64,000 bases of DNA from Tumebacillus avium (GTDB lineage Bacteria; Bacillota; Bacilli; Tumebacillales; Tumebacillaceae). The stretch is from positions 2,910,001-2,974,000 of the forward strand of contig NZ_CP021434.1 in assembly GCF_002162355.1 (NCBI RefSeq), in the 5' to 3' direction. The notes beneath the pieces were generated by a model that did not search any database, had not been told where the DNA came from, and was given only the letters and a program-made list of their open reading frames with translations. Positions 1-8,140 of the stretch are shown one piece after another. A program made the position numbers and the translations under genes. Positions within the stretch are counted from its first letter, which is position 1. The number at the start of each line of letters is the position of its first letter.

Positions 1-204
1 AAAAAACGGGCAGCCCGCATCGACGGGGTGCGCGAGGTCTTCGTCAAGCCGCGCAAAGGGCAGAAGCTCTACGTGCCGGAATCGATGGGCCACCGTTACG
101 CCTATATCATCGCGATCGGGGAGACCAAAGAAGAAGCCAAGTCAGCAGCCAAACGCGCGGGTGATGAGATCAAGTTCACGCTGACAAGGAGGTGGAACGG
201 ATGA
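1..204 (+). CDS. C-terminal end of an ATP-grasp-type protein (5' partial)
   Basis: The frame is open from the first base and ends in TGA at 202-204, giving 67 residues. The tail contains PESMGHRYAYIIAIGET followed by an Ala/Lys-rich helix, which resembles the end of ATP-grasp ligases, where a final Gly-rich strand and an EEAKSAAKRA-type helix close the fold. The stop overlaps the ATG of the next gene (ATGA), and that gene is itself an ATP-grasp protein, so the pair is probably translationally coupled. The catalytic part lies outside the window, so substrate cannot be judged. A YheC/YheD-like coat protein is the most likely identity from context, but this is inference. Confidence 0.55.
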   Translation, partial: KKRAARIDGVREVFVKPRKGQKLYVPESMGHRYAYIIAIGETKEEAKSAAKRAGDEIKFTLTRRWNG

Positions 205-1226
205 CGCTGGTCGGATTTTTACACACGCGCAAAGACCCGCGGAAGATCTTAAAACTCTACGCCTTTGCCGCTGCTGCCAAGGCGGAAGGGGTCGAATTTT
301 TCTACTTTACCGCAGGCCGGGTCAATCTGAATGAACGGACGATCCGCGGGCTCGTTTTGGAAAACGGCAGCTGGGTCGAGCAGAACTTTCCGTTTCCCGA
401 TGTCGTGTACAACGACAGCTCTCCCAGCGGTCCGGGCGAGGAAGTCATCGACGAACTGCGCGAGATCATTCCGTTCACCGCCCGTTCCGTCGGCGACAAG
501 ATGACCGTCTACGAGCGCATCGAAGAGGGCAGGAGATTCGACCAGTATCTGATCCCTTCGCTGGAAGTGCGCGATCCTCAGGAGGTGCTGCGCTACCTGA
601 AAAAGCATGAAATGGTGATCTTCAAGCCAGTCTGGGGGCACCAAGGGATTGGTGTTGTGCGCTTGGAGAAAAAGGACGGGGACTATACGTGCCTGGAGAA
701 GGGCGTTTCTGTCACTTATAACAAGCAGGAGCTCTCGCAGTTTCTGCAAGAGCGGCTCGATGAGGTCGTACACCTCGTACAGCCGTTTATCATCACGAAA
801 ACACGGGCAGGCCAGGCTTACGATTTTCGCCTGCACGTGCAGAAAAACGGCTCGGGCGACTGGGTGATCACCTCGATCTATCCCCGGGTCGCGCCGTCGG
901 GCAGCATCATCGCCAACTTGAGCAGCGGCGGTTATGCGGCGATCTTGCGCTCGTTTTTGGAGCATGAGTTCGCAGAGCAGGCGTATGACATTCAACGCGA
1001 CTTGGAGCAGTTCGCGCTGGGAATGGCGGCGCACATGGATGAGATCTATGACGAGTCGTTTGACGAGCTTGGCATCGACGTAGGACTCGATGAAAAGGGG
1101 AAGATCTGGCTGTTCGAGGTCAACTGGAAGCCCGGTGTGCCGCCCGTGTTTTATCTGGAGCTCGATGTAGCGAAAAACTCGATCGGCTATGCGGCTTACC
1201 TTGCCGGAAGGAAGGGACGCAAATGA
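201..1226 (+). CDS. YheC/YheD-family endospore coat-associated ATP-grasp protein
   Basis: The protein has 341 residues. An ATP-grasp core is visible: FKPVWGHQGIG (about 141-151) is the nucleotide-binding loop after a beta strand, and KIWLFEVNWKPG near residue 310 is the metal-binding strand with its EVN signature. Family members YheC and YheD of Bacillus are forespore/coat-associated proteins whose ligase reaction is not well defined. The ATG at 201 is preferred to the in-frame GTG at 192 because AAGGAGG lies at 186-192, eight bases upstream, and the ATG makes the usual ATGA overlap with the previous gene. It overlaps the downstream acetyltransferase in the same way, so the three genes form one operon. 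Confidence 0.8.
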   Translation: MTLVGFLHTRKDPRKILKLYAFAAAAKAEGVEFFYFTAGRVNLNERTIRGLVLENGSWVEQNFPFPDVVYNDSSPSGPGEEVIDELREIIPFTARSVGDKMTVYERIEEGRRFDQYLIPSLEVRDPQEVLRYLKKHEMVIFKPVWGHQGIGVVRLEKKDGDYTCLEKGVSVTYNKQELSQFLQERLDEVVHLVQPFIITKTRAGQAYDFRLHVQKNGSGDWVITSIYPRVAPSGSIIANLSSGGYAAILRSFLEHEFAEQAYDIQRDLEQFALGMAAHMDEIYDESFDELGIDVGLDEKGKIWLFEVNWKPGVPPVFYLELDVAKNSIGYAAYLAGRKGRK

Positions 1227-1792
1227 AAAAACGCCAGCAAAAACAGGCCAATTCCCCGCGCGCTTCAGCAAAATCGCCAAAAACAGCAAAGCACGCCAAA
1301 CGCACAACAAAACCCGCTGCCCCATCCACAGCCCCCGCTACGACACCAAGCCTTACCTTTCGCCCGCGCACCGACAGCGACGACAGCTTTATCTCCAGCG
1401 TCACGCTGCTCACCTTAAAAGACGTCTTCGAAGCCTCCACCAGCCAGCCGCTCACCGAACAGATCATCCTCCACCTCGTCAACCAAACGGACACCTGCGT
1501 CATCATCGAGCAGCGCGGCAAACCGATCGGCTACTACTGCTATGACCGCACCTCCTCGGACCGCATCTACTGGGGGTCGCTTGTCATCATGCCCGGCAAA
1601 CAGGCGCGCGGCCACGGCAAACAAGTCGTCGAGCACTTTGTCGCCGAAGCCAAAAAACAAGGCGTGCGCCGCATCGACGGGCACGTGCAGGTCAAAAACG
1701 AAGACGCCTACCATTTTTGGATGGGCAACGGCTTCCAAGTCGCCGGACGAGAACAGAACGGCTCGGTGCCAATCCAGCTCCAGCTCGACTAA
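1223..1792 (+). CDS. GNAT-family N-acetyltransferase with basic N-terminal tail
   Basis: The first 45 or so of 189 residues are Lys/Pro/Ala/Thr-rich and look disordered. The rest is a GNAT fold. The acetyl-CoA pyrophosphate-binding motif appears as QARGHG at 127-132 (R/Q-x-x-G-x-G/A), followed by the alpha-helix VVEHFVAEAKKQG and the strand RRIDGHVQ. An AYHFWMGNGF segment is the usual 'A..FY...GF' C-terminal motif. The substrate cannot be told from sequence. The ATG overlaps the stop of the coat protein gene by four bases. The basic tail could bind nucleic acid or the spore coat, but that is speculation. Confidence 0.8.
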   Translation: MKKRQQKQANSPRASAKSPKTAKHAKRTTKPAAPSTAPATTPSLTFRPRTDSDDSFISSVTLLTLKDVFEASTSQPLTEQIILHLVNQTDTCVIIEQRGKPIGYYCYDRTSSDRIYWGSLVIMPGKQARGHGKQVVEHFVAEAKKQGVRRIDGHVQVKNEDAYHFWMGNGFQVAGREQNGSVPIQLQLD

Positions 1793-1898
1793 AATGCAGG
1801 CGAAAACGCGGGCTGGAAGAAAATAAAGCAAGATACACTATTGTCCTTTTCGAAGCCATCCTTTAAAATCTTCTATAGATATAAGGGGGTGGCTTCAC

Positions 1899-2063
1899 AT
1901 GGCACAAATCGGCAACCCGAATCCGGTAACCGATAACAACGCGAAGCAAAAAGGTCTGCTGGACGTTGTCCTCGCACCGCTGCTCGTAGTTGGCGTATCG
2001 ATCGGCCTCATCGCGATCTTCGCGCAAAACGTTTCGCACGTGACGACGACTGTCGGTCATTAA
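1899..2063 (+). CDS. 54-residue single-pass membrane protein, unknown function
   Basis: A short open frame starts at ATG 1899, preceded by AAGGGGGTGG at 1883-1892 with about six bases of spacing. It encodes a polar N-terminus (about 18 residues rich in Asn and Pro), one strongly hydrophobic helix with core VLAPLLVVGVSIGLIAIF, and a short tail ending in HVTTTVGH. A good terminator follows at once, so this looks like a self-contained transcription unit. I do not recognise the family. A small coat, spore-membrane or stress peptide is possible. Confidence 0.7.
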   Translation: MAQIGNPNPVTDNNAKQKGLLDVVLAPLLVVGVSIGLIAIFAQNVSHVTTTVGH

Positions 2064-2067
2064 TTCA

Positions 2068-2124
2068 AAAATCCCTGGTGGCAGATTGACAGATACGTGC
2101 CAATTTGCCGCCAGGGATTTTTTT
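2068..2124. terminator. Rho-independent terminator
   Basis: AAATCCCTGGTGGCA pairs with TGCCGCCAGGGATTT (one G-T) and is followed by a T run. It serves the small membrane protein gene. The A run on the other side lets it also end the converging hydroxylase gene. Confidence 0.85.
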
Positions 2125-2125
2125 A

Positions 2126-2734
2126 TTACCCTTGCAGTTTGCGGGCGGTCGGGCTGAGCTCGACGCCTTTTTCTTCTTTGAACGTGCCGATCAGATAGTC
2201 CATCGACGGATTGCTCACGCCAAACCAATAATTCTCGTTCTTATAATGGTGCCAGAGATGCACCTTCTTCATCCAACGCCCCCACGTCGTCAGCGGCTTG
2301 ATCGGACGGTGCGCCACGAAATGCACCCACTCATAATACAGCAGCGCCCCGATCGCTCCGGTCACCACCGCAAAGGCGGTCAACACATCCCACGTCAGCA
2401 GATAGGTGATCAGCCCCAGCAGTCCATAGTTCGGGATGCTGTACCAGACCGGCAAAAACAGCAGATCCAGATCATTTGGCACCTCATGATGATCGTAATG
2501 CAGCTTCTTCATCATTTTCAAAAGAGTCGGATTTTTAGGCGGCTTCATATGGAACAAAAAGCGGTGCGTCGTATATTCGCTGACAAAAAACAGCCCGGCG
2601 CCAAGCGCAATCACCAGCCAGACCGAACCGACGGCCAGCCCGCCGCTTACTGTCACAACAGCCAGACAGGAGAGAAAAATAAGTCCCATGATCCAAACGC
2701 TCCGATGGCTGATAAAGTCACGTAGATGTTTCAT
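2126..2734 (-). CDS. Fatty acid hydroxylase / sterol desaturase superfamily membrane protein
   Basis: The protein has 202 residues with two N-terminal membrane helices (about 13-33 and 36-52) and two more around 101-135. The histidine clusters typical of di-iron membrane oxygenases are all present: HRFLFH (57-62), HYDHH (79-83), HFVAH (138-142) and HLWHH (159-163). Such enzymes hydroxylate or desaturate lipid substrates in the membrane, but the substrate is unknown here. It is a single gene converging on the small membrane protein gene and diverging from the NUDIX gene. Confidence 0.85.
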   Translation of the reverse strand: MKHLRDFISHRSVWIMGLIFLSCLAVVTVSGGLAVGSVWLVIALGAGLFFVSEYTTHRFLFHMKPPKNPTLLKMMKKLHYDHHEVPNDLDLLFLPVWYSIPNYGLLGLITYLLTWDVLTAFAVVTGAIGALLYYEWVHFVAHRPIKPLTTWGRWMKKVHLWHHYKNENYWFGVSNPSMDYLIGTFKEEKGVELSPTARKLQG

Positions 2735-2810
2735 CTGCGAAGTCCCCCTTTGCTTTCATTATATTTGACCCTATATTAAAATGGGAAGAGACAAAGGAGC
2801 GTGAAGGACG

Positions 2811-3518
2811 GTGCAAGAGCAGGAAGTGATCGTGCAAGCTGCGACGACGATTTTTGTGCGGGACAAAAAGGGCGGCGGCGTGGAGACGTATTTGACCAAG
2901 CGACCGGAGACGATGCGGTTTTTGCCAGGGCATTATGTGTTTCCCGGCGGCACGATGGACGAGAGCGACAACGACCCGCGCTTTGCAGCGCTTGCGGCCC
3001 CGGTCGCGTTGGAGCACAACCCGGTCGGGCTGCCCCTCGGCTATTGGATCACCGCCTTGCGCGAGTCGTTTGAAGAAGCCGGGATCTTGTTGGCGCGCGA
3101 TCCCAACGGCCGGCTGGTCACACCGGAAGAGCTGGCCGCAGAGCGCGAGCAGCTGCTGAAGGGCGAAGTCGCTTTTTACGACGTGGTCGAAGGGGCCGGG
3201 CTTACGCTGGCGACCGATCTCTTGCGCTATTTCGGCCATCGCATCACCCCGCGCCGTCTGTCCAAGCGGCGTTTTGAGACGCGCTTTTTCCTGCTGGTGC
3301 TGCCGGATGGAATGGAGCCAATTCCGCATGCAGGCGAAATCGCCGAAGCCGGATGGACCGATGCGGCCGCCGCTTTGGAAAAATACGACGCGGGCGACTA
3401 CGACATGGTGCCGCCGACGGTGAAAGCGTTGCAGACGATCGGCAGTTATCCGGACGCAGCGAGCCTGTGGCACTCCACGGAAGGCGTCGGCACCCCGACG
3501 GCGATGGAACTGGAATAA
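2811..3518 (+). CDS. NUDIX hydrolase (NUDT19-like, extended box)
   Basis: The protein has 235 residues. The NUDIX elements are FPGGTMD (44-50) and RESFEEAGI (85-93), separated by an insert of about 35 residues, so the box is stretched relative to the standard 23-residue GX5EX7REUXEEXGU. This long insert is seen in the NUDT7/NUDT19 type that cleaves CoA derivatives. The CoA substrate is inference. The GTG start at 2811 is supported by AAAGGAG at 2793-2799 and by an in-frame stop just upstream (2802-2804). A terminator follows four bases after the stop region. Confidence 0.8.
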   Translation: MQEQEVIVQAATTIFVRDKKGGGVETYLTKRPETMRFLPGHYVFPGGTMDESDNDPRFAALAAPVALEHNPVGLPLGYWITALRESFEEAGILLARDPNGRLVTPEELAAEREQLLKGEVAFYDVVEGAGLTLATDLLRYFGHRITPRRLSKRRFETRFFLLVLPDGMEPIPHAGEIAEAGWTDAAAALEKYDAGDYDMVPPTVKALQTIGSYPDAASLWHSTEGVGTPTAMELE

Positions 3519-3520
3519 GA

Positions 3521-3560
3521 AAAGGAACCGTGTGTGCGCAAAGCACCCGGTTCCTTTTTC
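3521..3560 (+). terminator. Rho-independent terminator
   Basis: AAGGAACCG and CGGTTCCTT form the stem, followed by a T run. It lies between the NUDIX gene and the converging MBL gene. Confidence 0.85.
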
Positions 3561-3572
3561 GTTCCTTTTCAT

Positions 3573-4400
3573 TTAGACCACTTCGTACCGATTCCCATCC
3601 GCTTTCCGCACGCGGCCGTCTCCGGCGAGCTTCAACAGGTGCCCTTGAATCGTCCGCTCCGCCACCCAGATCACGCTCGGATGCACCGTGTCGCGATAGA
3701 CGGCCTGCACCAGCTCATCCACCGTCCGTGGACGCTCGGCGACCAGGCTGTAAATCTGCTCTTCCCGCTCCAAGCGCCGTCCGATAAAGAAGTCGATCTT
3801 CTCCTGCACATCGGCGATCATCTCGCCATGCCCCGGCGCGATCCAGCGGGCCGGGTAGCTTTTCAACCGTTGCAGCGTGTGCAAATACGCCCGCAGATCT
3901 CCGTCGGGCGGCCCGATCCAGGTCGTTCCGGCACCGACGATGTTGTCGGCGGTAAACAGCACTTCATCCTCCGGCAGCCAGAAGTTCAGACAGCCGTGCG
4001 TATGCCCCGGCGCATGCAGCACGTGCAGGTTTAGACGGCCGACCTGCACCACATCGCCGTCGAGCAGTGTATGTTCTACGCGCACAGGCGCGATCTCTCC
4101 TTCAATAAAAGCCGCTTCGGCCGGATGTGCGTACACGGGGCAGTCAAAATGCGCCGTGAAAAATTTGGCCCCCGGCGAGTGGTCGCGGTGGTAATGGGTG
4201 AGCAAAATTGCTTCGACGTTTGGCGATCCGATTTTTTCCAAGTATTCAACCACCGTTTGGTGCGCACCCTCATGCTCGTAGCCTGCGTCGATCAAAACGG
4301 CCGAATTCCCTTCGGTCACCACATAAATGTTGGTGGTGGTCGCCGGGAACAGGGTTGGCGTCGTCACCGGCAGTTGGTGCACGTGCTGGGTCACTTTCAT
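3573..4400 (-). CDS. MBL-fold metallohydrolase (LACTB2-like)
   Basis: The protein has 275 residues. Zinc ligands are HYHRDH (69-74), GHTHG (132-136), Asp in LFTADN (about 152) and APGHGE (188-193). After the beta-lactamase fold, residues 205-275 form a small winged-helix-like domain, as in the LACTB2 group of MBL proteins, some of which are endoribonucleases or thioester/lactone hydrolases. The exact substrate is not known. It is monocistronic and its 5' end faces the adenosyltransferase gene, leaving about 100 bp for two divergent promoters. Confidence 0.8.
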   Translation of the reverse strand: MKVTQHVHQLPVTTPTLFPATTTNIYVVTEGNSAVLIDAGYEHEGAHQTVVEYLEKIGSPNVEAILLTHYHRDHSPGAKFFTAHFDCPVYAHPAEAAFIEGEIAPVRVEHTLLDGDVVQVGRLNLHVLHAPGHTHGCLNFWLPEDEVLFTADNIVGAGTTWIGPPDGDLRAYLHTLQRLKSYPARWIAPGHGEMIADVQEKIDFFIGRRLEREEQIYSLVAERPRTVDELVQAVYRDTVHPSVIWVAERTIQGHLLKLAGDGRVRKADGNRYEVV

Positions 4401-4501
4401 CTGGAGCAGCCCCTTTCGAAACCCGATTTCTGTTTTCCATTATATCGAAAAGGTTCCATTTTCGTATATGATAAAGGGAGATGGAAGGAGAGTGGCAGTT
4501 T

Positions 4502-5062
4502 ATGAAAATCTACACCCGCTCCGGCGATAAAGGGGAAACCAGCCTCATTTACGGGCACCGCATCCCGAAAGACTCGATTCGCGTGGAAACGTACGGCACG
4601 ATCGACGAAGCCAACTCGATGATTGGACTTGGCGTTTCGTACCTTCGCGACGCCAGCTTTAAAACGGATGACCTGATCGATCAACTGCTGATCATCCAAC
4701 GCGAGCTGTTCGACCTCGGCCGCGACCTGGCGACGCCGGTCGAAAAAGTGCAGGCGAGCGGCTATCATGTCGGCGGCGACAAGACGGCGCGTCTGGAGAC
4801 GTTTATCGACTCGTTTGACGCAGAAGTGCCGCCCTTGACCAAGTTCATCTTGCCGGGCGGCCACACCGCTGCATCCGCCTTGCAGACGGCCAGAACGATC
4901 ACCCGCCGTGCCGAGCGCATCGCGGTGTCGCTGGGCAAGGAAGAGCAGGTCAATCCGGAGATTCAGCGCTATCTCAACCGCCTGTCCGACTACCTGTTTG
5001 TCGCAGGCCGCGCGATCAACTATCGGGCAGGGGTACATGAACCGGAGGTTGATTTTTCTTGA
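4502..5062 (+). CDS. PduO-type cob(I)alamin adenosyltransferase
   Basis: The protein has 186 residues and makes adenosylcobalamin from ATP and reduced corrinoid. Family motifs are TRSGDKGETSL at the N-terminus, GTIDEANSMIGLG near 32-44, ARTITRRAERIAVSL near 125-139 and YLNRLSDYLFVAGRAIN near the C-terminus. The ATG at 4502 is chosen over an in-frame GTG at 4481 because the protein then begins with the conserved MKIYTRSGD and AAGGAG sits at 4485-4490. The product is the cofactor of the class II ribonucleotide reductase at 8.7 kb, which gives this gene a clear role in the cell. Confidence 0.92.
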   Translation: MKIYTRSGDKGETSLIYGHRIPKDSIRVETYGTIDEANSMIGLGVSYLRDASFKTDDLIDQLLIIQRELFDLGRDLATPVEKVQASGYHVGGDKTARLETFIDSFDAEVPPLTKFILPGGHTAASALQTARTITRRAERIAVSLGKEEQVNPEIQRYLNRLSDYLFVAGRAINYRAGVHEPEVDFS

Positions 5063-5853
5063 GCGAAACATCTTGGTTGAAAGAAACGGAAGCGTTTCTG
5101 ATCGACTTGGACGGGACGCTGTACCGGGGCAACGAAGTGATCCCCGACGCGCCCGCATTCATTCGCTGGCTGGAAGACACCGGCCGCAAGTACCTGTATG
5201 TCACCAACAACTCGTCCCGCCGTCCGGAGCAAGTGGCGGAACATCTGCGCGGGCTGGGGATTCCGGCGGAGACCCGGCACGTGTTCACGTCGAGCATGGT
5301 CGCCGCGCAGTACATCAAAGAACATGGCGGCGCAGGCAAAAAGGCATTTGTCATCGGCGAAGAAGGTCTGTGTGACGCCTTGACCGACGTCGGGATCGAG
5401 CTGACCGAGGAGCGTCCCGACTACGTGGTGCAAGGCATCGACCGCTCGTTTTCGTATGACAAATTAAAGACAGCATCGCTGAGCATTCAAGCCGGTGCCG
5501 TCTATCTCGCCACCAACGTCGACAAAGCCCTGCCGACGGAAGAGGGCCTCTTGCCCGGCGCCGGGTCGCTGTTGGCTGCTGTGAAAACCGCGTCGGGCAC
5601 CGACCCGGTCGTCATGGGCAAACCGGAGGCGCGGATGATCGACTATGCAGCCGAACTGCTCGGCGTTGCCAAAGACCGTGCGGTCGTCGTCGGCGACAAC
5701 CTGGATACCGACATCCTAGCGGGCGTCAACGCAGGGGTGCGCACGGTGCTGGTCTTGTCCGGGTTTTCCAAACAGGAGCATGTAGAAGCGGCTGTTGGCC
5801 AGCCGACGGTGATCGTCGATTCCTTGACGAACTTGATGAAACTGGCAGAGTAA
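5059..5853 (+). CDS. HAD-type phosphatase, TIGR01457/NagD-AraL family
   Basis: The protein has 264 residues. HAD motifs in order are LIDLDGTLYRG (motif I with nucleophile and acid Asp), VTNNSS (motif II), MGKPEARM (motif III Lys) and VGDNLDTDILAG (motif IV). The large C2-type cap between motifs II and III places it with NagD/AraL sugar-phosphate and nucleotide phosphatases. It uses a TTG start with GGAGG ten bases upstream, and the TTGA overlaps the stop of the adenosyltransferase, so the two are co-translated. No link of function between the two is evident beyond shared transcription. Confidence 0.85.
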   Translation: MSETSWLKETEAFLIDLDGTLYRGNEVIPDAPAFIRWLEDTGRKYLYVTNNSSRRPEQVAEHLRGLGIPAETRHVFTSSMVAAQYIKEHGGAGKKAFVIGEEGLCDALTDVGIELTEERPDYVVQGIDRSFSYDKLKTASLSIQAGAVYLATNVDKALPTEEGLLPGAGSLLAAVKTASGTDPVVMGKPEARMIDYAAELLGVAKDRAVVVGDNLDTDILAGVNAGVRTVLVLSGFSKQEHVEAAVGQPTVIVDSLTNLMKLAE

Positions 5854-5861
5854 CGAACAGA

Positions 5862-5905
5862 AAAAAACCGTTCCGATCGCATGTGCGAATCAGGGACGGT
5901 TTTTT
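5862..5905. terminator. Bidirectional terminator
   Basis: AAAAAACCGTTCC pairs with GGGACGGTTTTTT. The right arm overlaps the last codons of the converging membrane protein gene (5890-6495). Confidence 0.8.
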
Positions 5906-6495
5906 CGTATTTCCACAGAACGGGGGTTGAGCGCATCGGCGTTGATGATTTGCAGGTAATAGGTCGGTCCTGTTTTTTCGTCCAACGTGAGAAAGATGCT
6001 GGTTACGCTTCGCGAATAGGTGCCGACTTTTTTCCCCGATTCGTCATACAGGTGCGTGTACAGGCTGTACAGCTCCTCTTCGTTCGTGAACTTCATTTCC
6101 AGTTGCATCGGGCTGTCGGCTGCAGCATGGATCGTAAAGCGCTTTTCTTCCCCGGGAACAAACGAGTGCGTGCCTTCGGTCAGTTCCTGTGCGGCAGAAA
6201 AATCAATATTTCGGCCCGGATGGGACGACTCGTACATAAAATACCCAAAACGCCCTGCACCGGCCAGCACCAGCGCTCCCAAGAGCAGCAGAAGCAGCTT
6301 GACCAGCTTTTTCCGATTCCGGGAGCGGTAGAGCAGATAGCCGATCAGGAAATACAGAGCAAAAAATCCGCCGCCGACGATCGCGACCAGATAAGCGAGC
6401 AGGATTTCCATCTCCTTAAATGTCACAAACGCAAACATCAGCCACAGCAACCAGAGTCCGAACAGCGCCAAGCCAATTTGAAAATATCGTCTCAT
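5890..6495 (-). CDS. Membrane protein of unknown function
   Basis: The protein has 201 residues. Three hydrophobic helices lie at about 7-27, 32-55 and 64-85, the last two separated by a basic RSRNRKK loop. They are followed by an exported or cytosolic beta-rich domain (about 86-201) that starts after SSHPGRNIDF and includes an EKRFTIHAAADSPMQLEM strand pair. I do not recognise the domain. The ATG at 6495 is chosen because AAGGAGGGTG lies just upstream on the minus strand. The open frame continues far further 5', but that extension shadows the peptidase gene. Confidence 0.7.
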   Translation of the reverse strand: MRRYFQIGLALFGLWLLWLMFAFVTFKEMEILLAYLVAIVGGGFFALYFLIGYLLYRSRNRKKLVKLLLLLLGALVLAGAGRFGYFMYESSHPGRNIDFSAAQELTEGTHSFVPGEEKRFTIHAAADSPMQLEMKFTNEEELYSLYTHLYDESGKKVGTYSRSVTSIFLTLDEKTGPTYYLQIINADALNPRSVEIRKNRP

Positions 6496-6597
6496 CCGCA
6501 ACACCCTCCTTGCTCTTCCTATTTTATGCGAGTATGCTGGCAAAAGGAAATGAATCAGCAATCTGTACTTGTGAAACTGGATTGGAGTGAACAGTAC

Positions 6598-7863
6598 ATG
6601 AAGGAGATCAATACGTTTATCGACCAGCATCAGGACGACCTGATCGAACTGGTCCGCACGCTCGTTCGCTTCCCGACGGTCAGCCCGCCAGCGCGCAACA
6701 CAGCCGTAGCGCAGCAGTTTGTGGCGTCCTATCTGCAGGAACTGGGCTACGCAACTGACATGTGGGACGTCTATCCGGGCGACCCGAATGTCGTCGGGGT
6801 GAAAAAGGGAGACAGCGCCTACCGCTCGATCCTGCTGAACGGGCATATCGACGTCGCAGAAGTCGGTGATGACTCCGGGTGGACTTACCCGTCCTTTGAT
6901 GTCACCCGCGTCGGGGACAAGCTCTACGGGCGCGGCACGGCCGATATGAAAGGCGGGCTGGCTGCCGCTTTGTTTGCGTTGAAGGCACTCCAGGCGTGCG
7001 GAGTGGACGTGCCGGGCGAAATCATCTTCGAGTCGGTGATCGGGGAAGAGGCAGGAGAAGCGGGCACGTATGACTGCATCGAGCGCGGGTATCGCGCCGA
7101 CCTCGCCATCGTGCCTGATACGTCCAACCTGCGCATCGAAGGGCAGGGTGGAGTGATCACCGGCTGGATCGTCGTCAAATCGCCGCAGACGTTTCACGAC
7201 GGCATGCGCGCCAAGATGATTCATGCGGGCGGCAGCGTGCACGGGGCGAGCGCGATCGAAAAGATGATGGTGCTGCTGCAGGGCTTGCAAAGCCTCGAAC
7301 GCCACTGGGCGGTGACCAAGTCCTATCCGGGTTTTGCTCCCGGCTCAAACACGATCAACCCGGCGGTGATCGAAGGCGGCCGCCACGCCGCGTTTGTGGC
7401 CGATGAGTGCCGGCTGTGGGTCACGGTGCATTTCTACCCCAACGAGTCCTATGAAGGAGTTGTGGAGGAGATTGAGCGCCATCTGCACGGCGTCTGGATG
7501 GGCGATCCGTGGCTGCGCGACCATCCGCCACACTATATCTGGGGTGGCAAGTCGATGATCGAGGAACGGGGCGAGATCTTCCCGGCCTTGGAACTGCAGC
7601 AGGAGCATCCAGGGATTCAACTGCTGGCAACCATTCACGAAAAGGTGACCGGGGAACAGGCATCGTTTGGCATGTCGCCGACTGTGACCGATGCCGGATG
7701 GCTTGGGCGCGCAGGCATGGCAACGGCTCTGTACGGACCGGGACTTTTGAAGAATGCCCATGCGGTTGACGAGCATTGCGAGCTGCAGGAAATCATCAAT
7801 ATAGCTAAAGTTTTGGCGCAGACGATTTTACAGTGGTGTAATCAAAAACGAGACCCGGCCTGA
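6598..7863 (+). CDS. M20-family peptidase/deacylase (ArgE/DapE-like)
   Basis: The protein has 421 residues. Zinc-site motifs are LLNGHIDVAEV (His), GRGTADMKGG (bridging Asp), ESVIGEEAGEAG (catalytic Glu and Glu ligand), AIVPDTS (ligand) and a late NAHAVDEHCE (His). The dimerisation lid sits between about residues 190 and 300. Family members remove acyl groups from N-acetylornithine, N-succinyl-DAP or dipeptides. This window gives no pathway context to choose between them. ATG 6598 has GGAGTGA seven bases upstream. Upstream in-frame starts at 6550 and 6571 lack a well-placed ribosome binding site. Confidence 0.82.
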   Translation: MKEINTFIDQHQDDLIELVRTLVRFPTVSPPARNTAVAQQFVASYLQELGYATDMWDVYPGDPNVVGVKKGDSAYRSILLNGHIDVAEVGDDSGWTYPSFDVTRVGDKLYGRGTADMKGGLAAALFALKALQACGVDVPGEIIFESVIGEEAGEAGTYDCIERGYRADLAIVPDTSNLRIEGQGGVITGWIVVKSPQTFHDGMRAKMIHAGGSVHGASAIEKMMVLLQGLQSLERHWAVTKSYPGFAPGSNTINPAVIEGGRHAAFVADECRLWVTVHFYPNESYEGVVEEIERHLHGVWMGDPWLRDHPPHYIWGGKSMIEERGEIFPALELQQEHPGIQLLATIHEKVTGEQASFGMSPTVTDAGWLGRAGMATALYGPGLLKNAHAVDEHCELQEIINIAKVLAQTILQWCNQKRDPA

Positions 7864-7876
7864 ATTGGCCGGGTTT
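7852..7876 (+). terminator. Rho-independent terminator containing a stop codon
   Basis: GACCCGGCC and GGCCGGGTT form the stem with TGAATT in the loop, so the TGA of the peptidase gene lies in the hairpin loop. A T run follows. Confidence 0.85.
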
Positions 7877-7942
7877 TTGCGTGGAAAAAGGGGGAACGGG
7901 GGACTTTTTGACAGCGTCTAGGTCTTTTTTCCTGAATTGCAA

Positions 7943-7970
7943 TGTCGAAAAACTTTTCCCATTTGTCGAA
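7943..7970. promoter_or_regulatory. Two Spo0A-box-like sites in the 7.88-8.11 kb intergenic stretch
   Basis: The region between the peptidase gene and nrdR is about 340 bp with no gene. TGTCGAA occurs at 7943-7949 and again at 7964-7970, a 21-bp step (two helical turns). A weaker GGTCGAA is at 8023-8029. TGTCGAA is the established core of the Bacillus Spo0A box (TGNCGAA). The organism sporulates, so a Spo0A effect on the nrdR-nrdJ unit is possible, but the motif is short and could occur by chance. Confidence 0.3.
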
Positions 7971-8110
7971 ACTGAGCCCTGATGCGGTCTCCTCTCCGTC
8001 AATTTCCCCTATCAACCCTCACGGTCGAAATAGAGGATTCAGGGCGATTCTGGAACGAAAACTTCCAATCTAGCACTCTCTGAGACGTTATTTCGAGGTA
8101 TTTGGTTATC

Positions 8111-8140
8111 TTGACCAGCTCAAAATCTAGTGGGTATAAT
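8111..8140 (+). promoter_or_regulatory. Sigma-A promoter of nrdR-nrdJ
   Basis: TTGACC (8111-8116), 18 bp, then a consensus TATAAT (8135-8140). Transcription should start near 8147, about 60 bases before nrdR. Confidence 0.75.

Noticed and set aside
5881..6597. 5' extension of the M20 peptidase frame
   Set aside because: It runs antisense through a membrane protein gene that has its own ribosome binding site; the real start is at 6598.
6496..7305. 5' extension of the minus-strand membrane protein frame
   Set aside because: It shadows the peptidase; the ATG at 6495 has a strong ribosome binding site.
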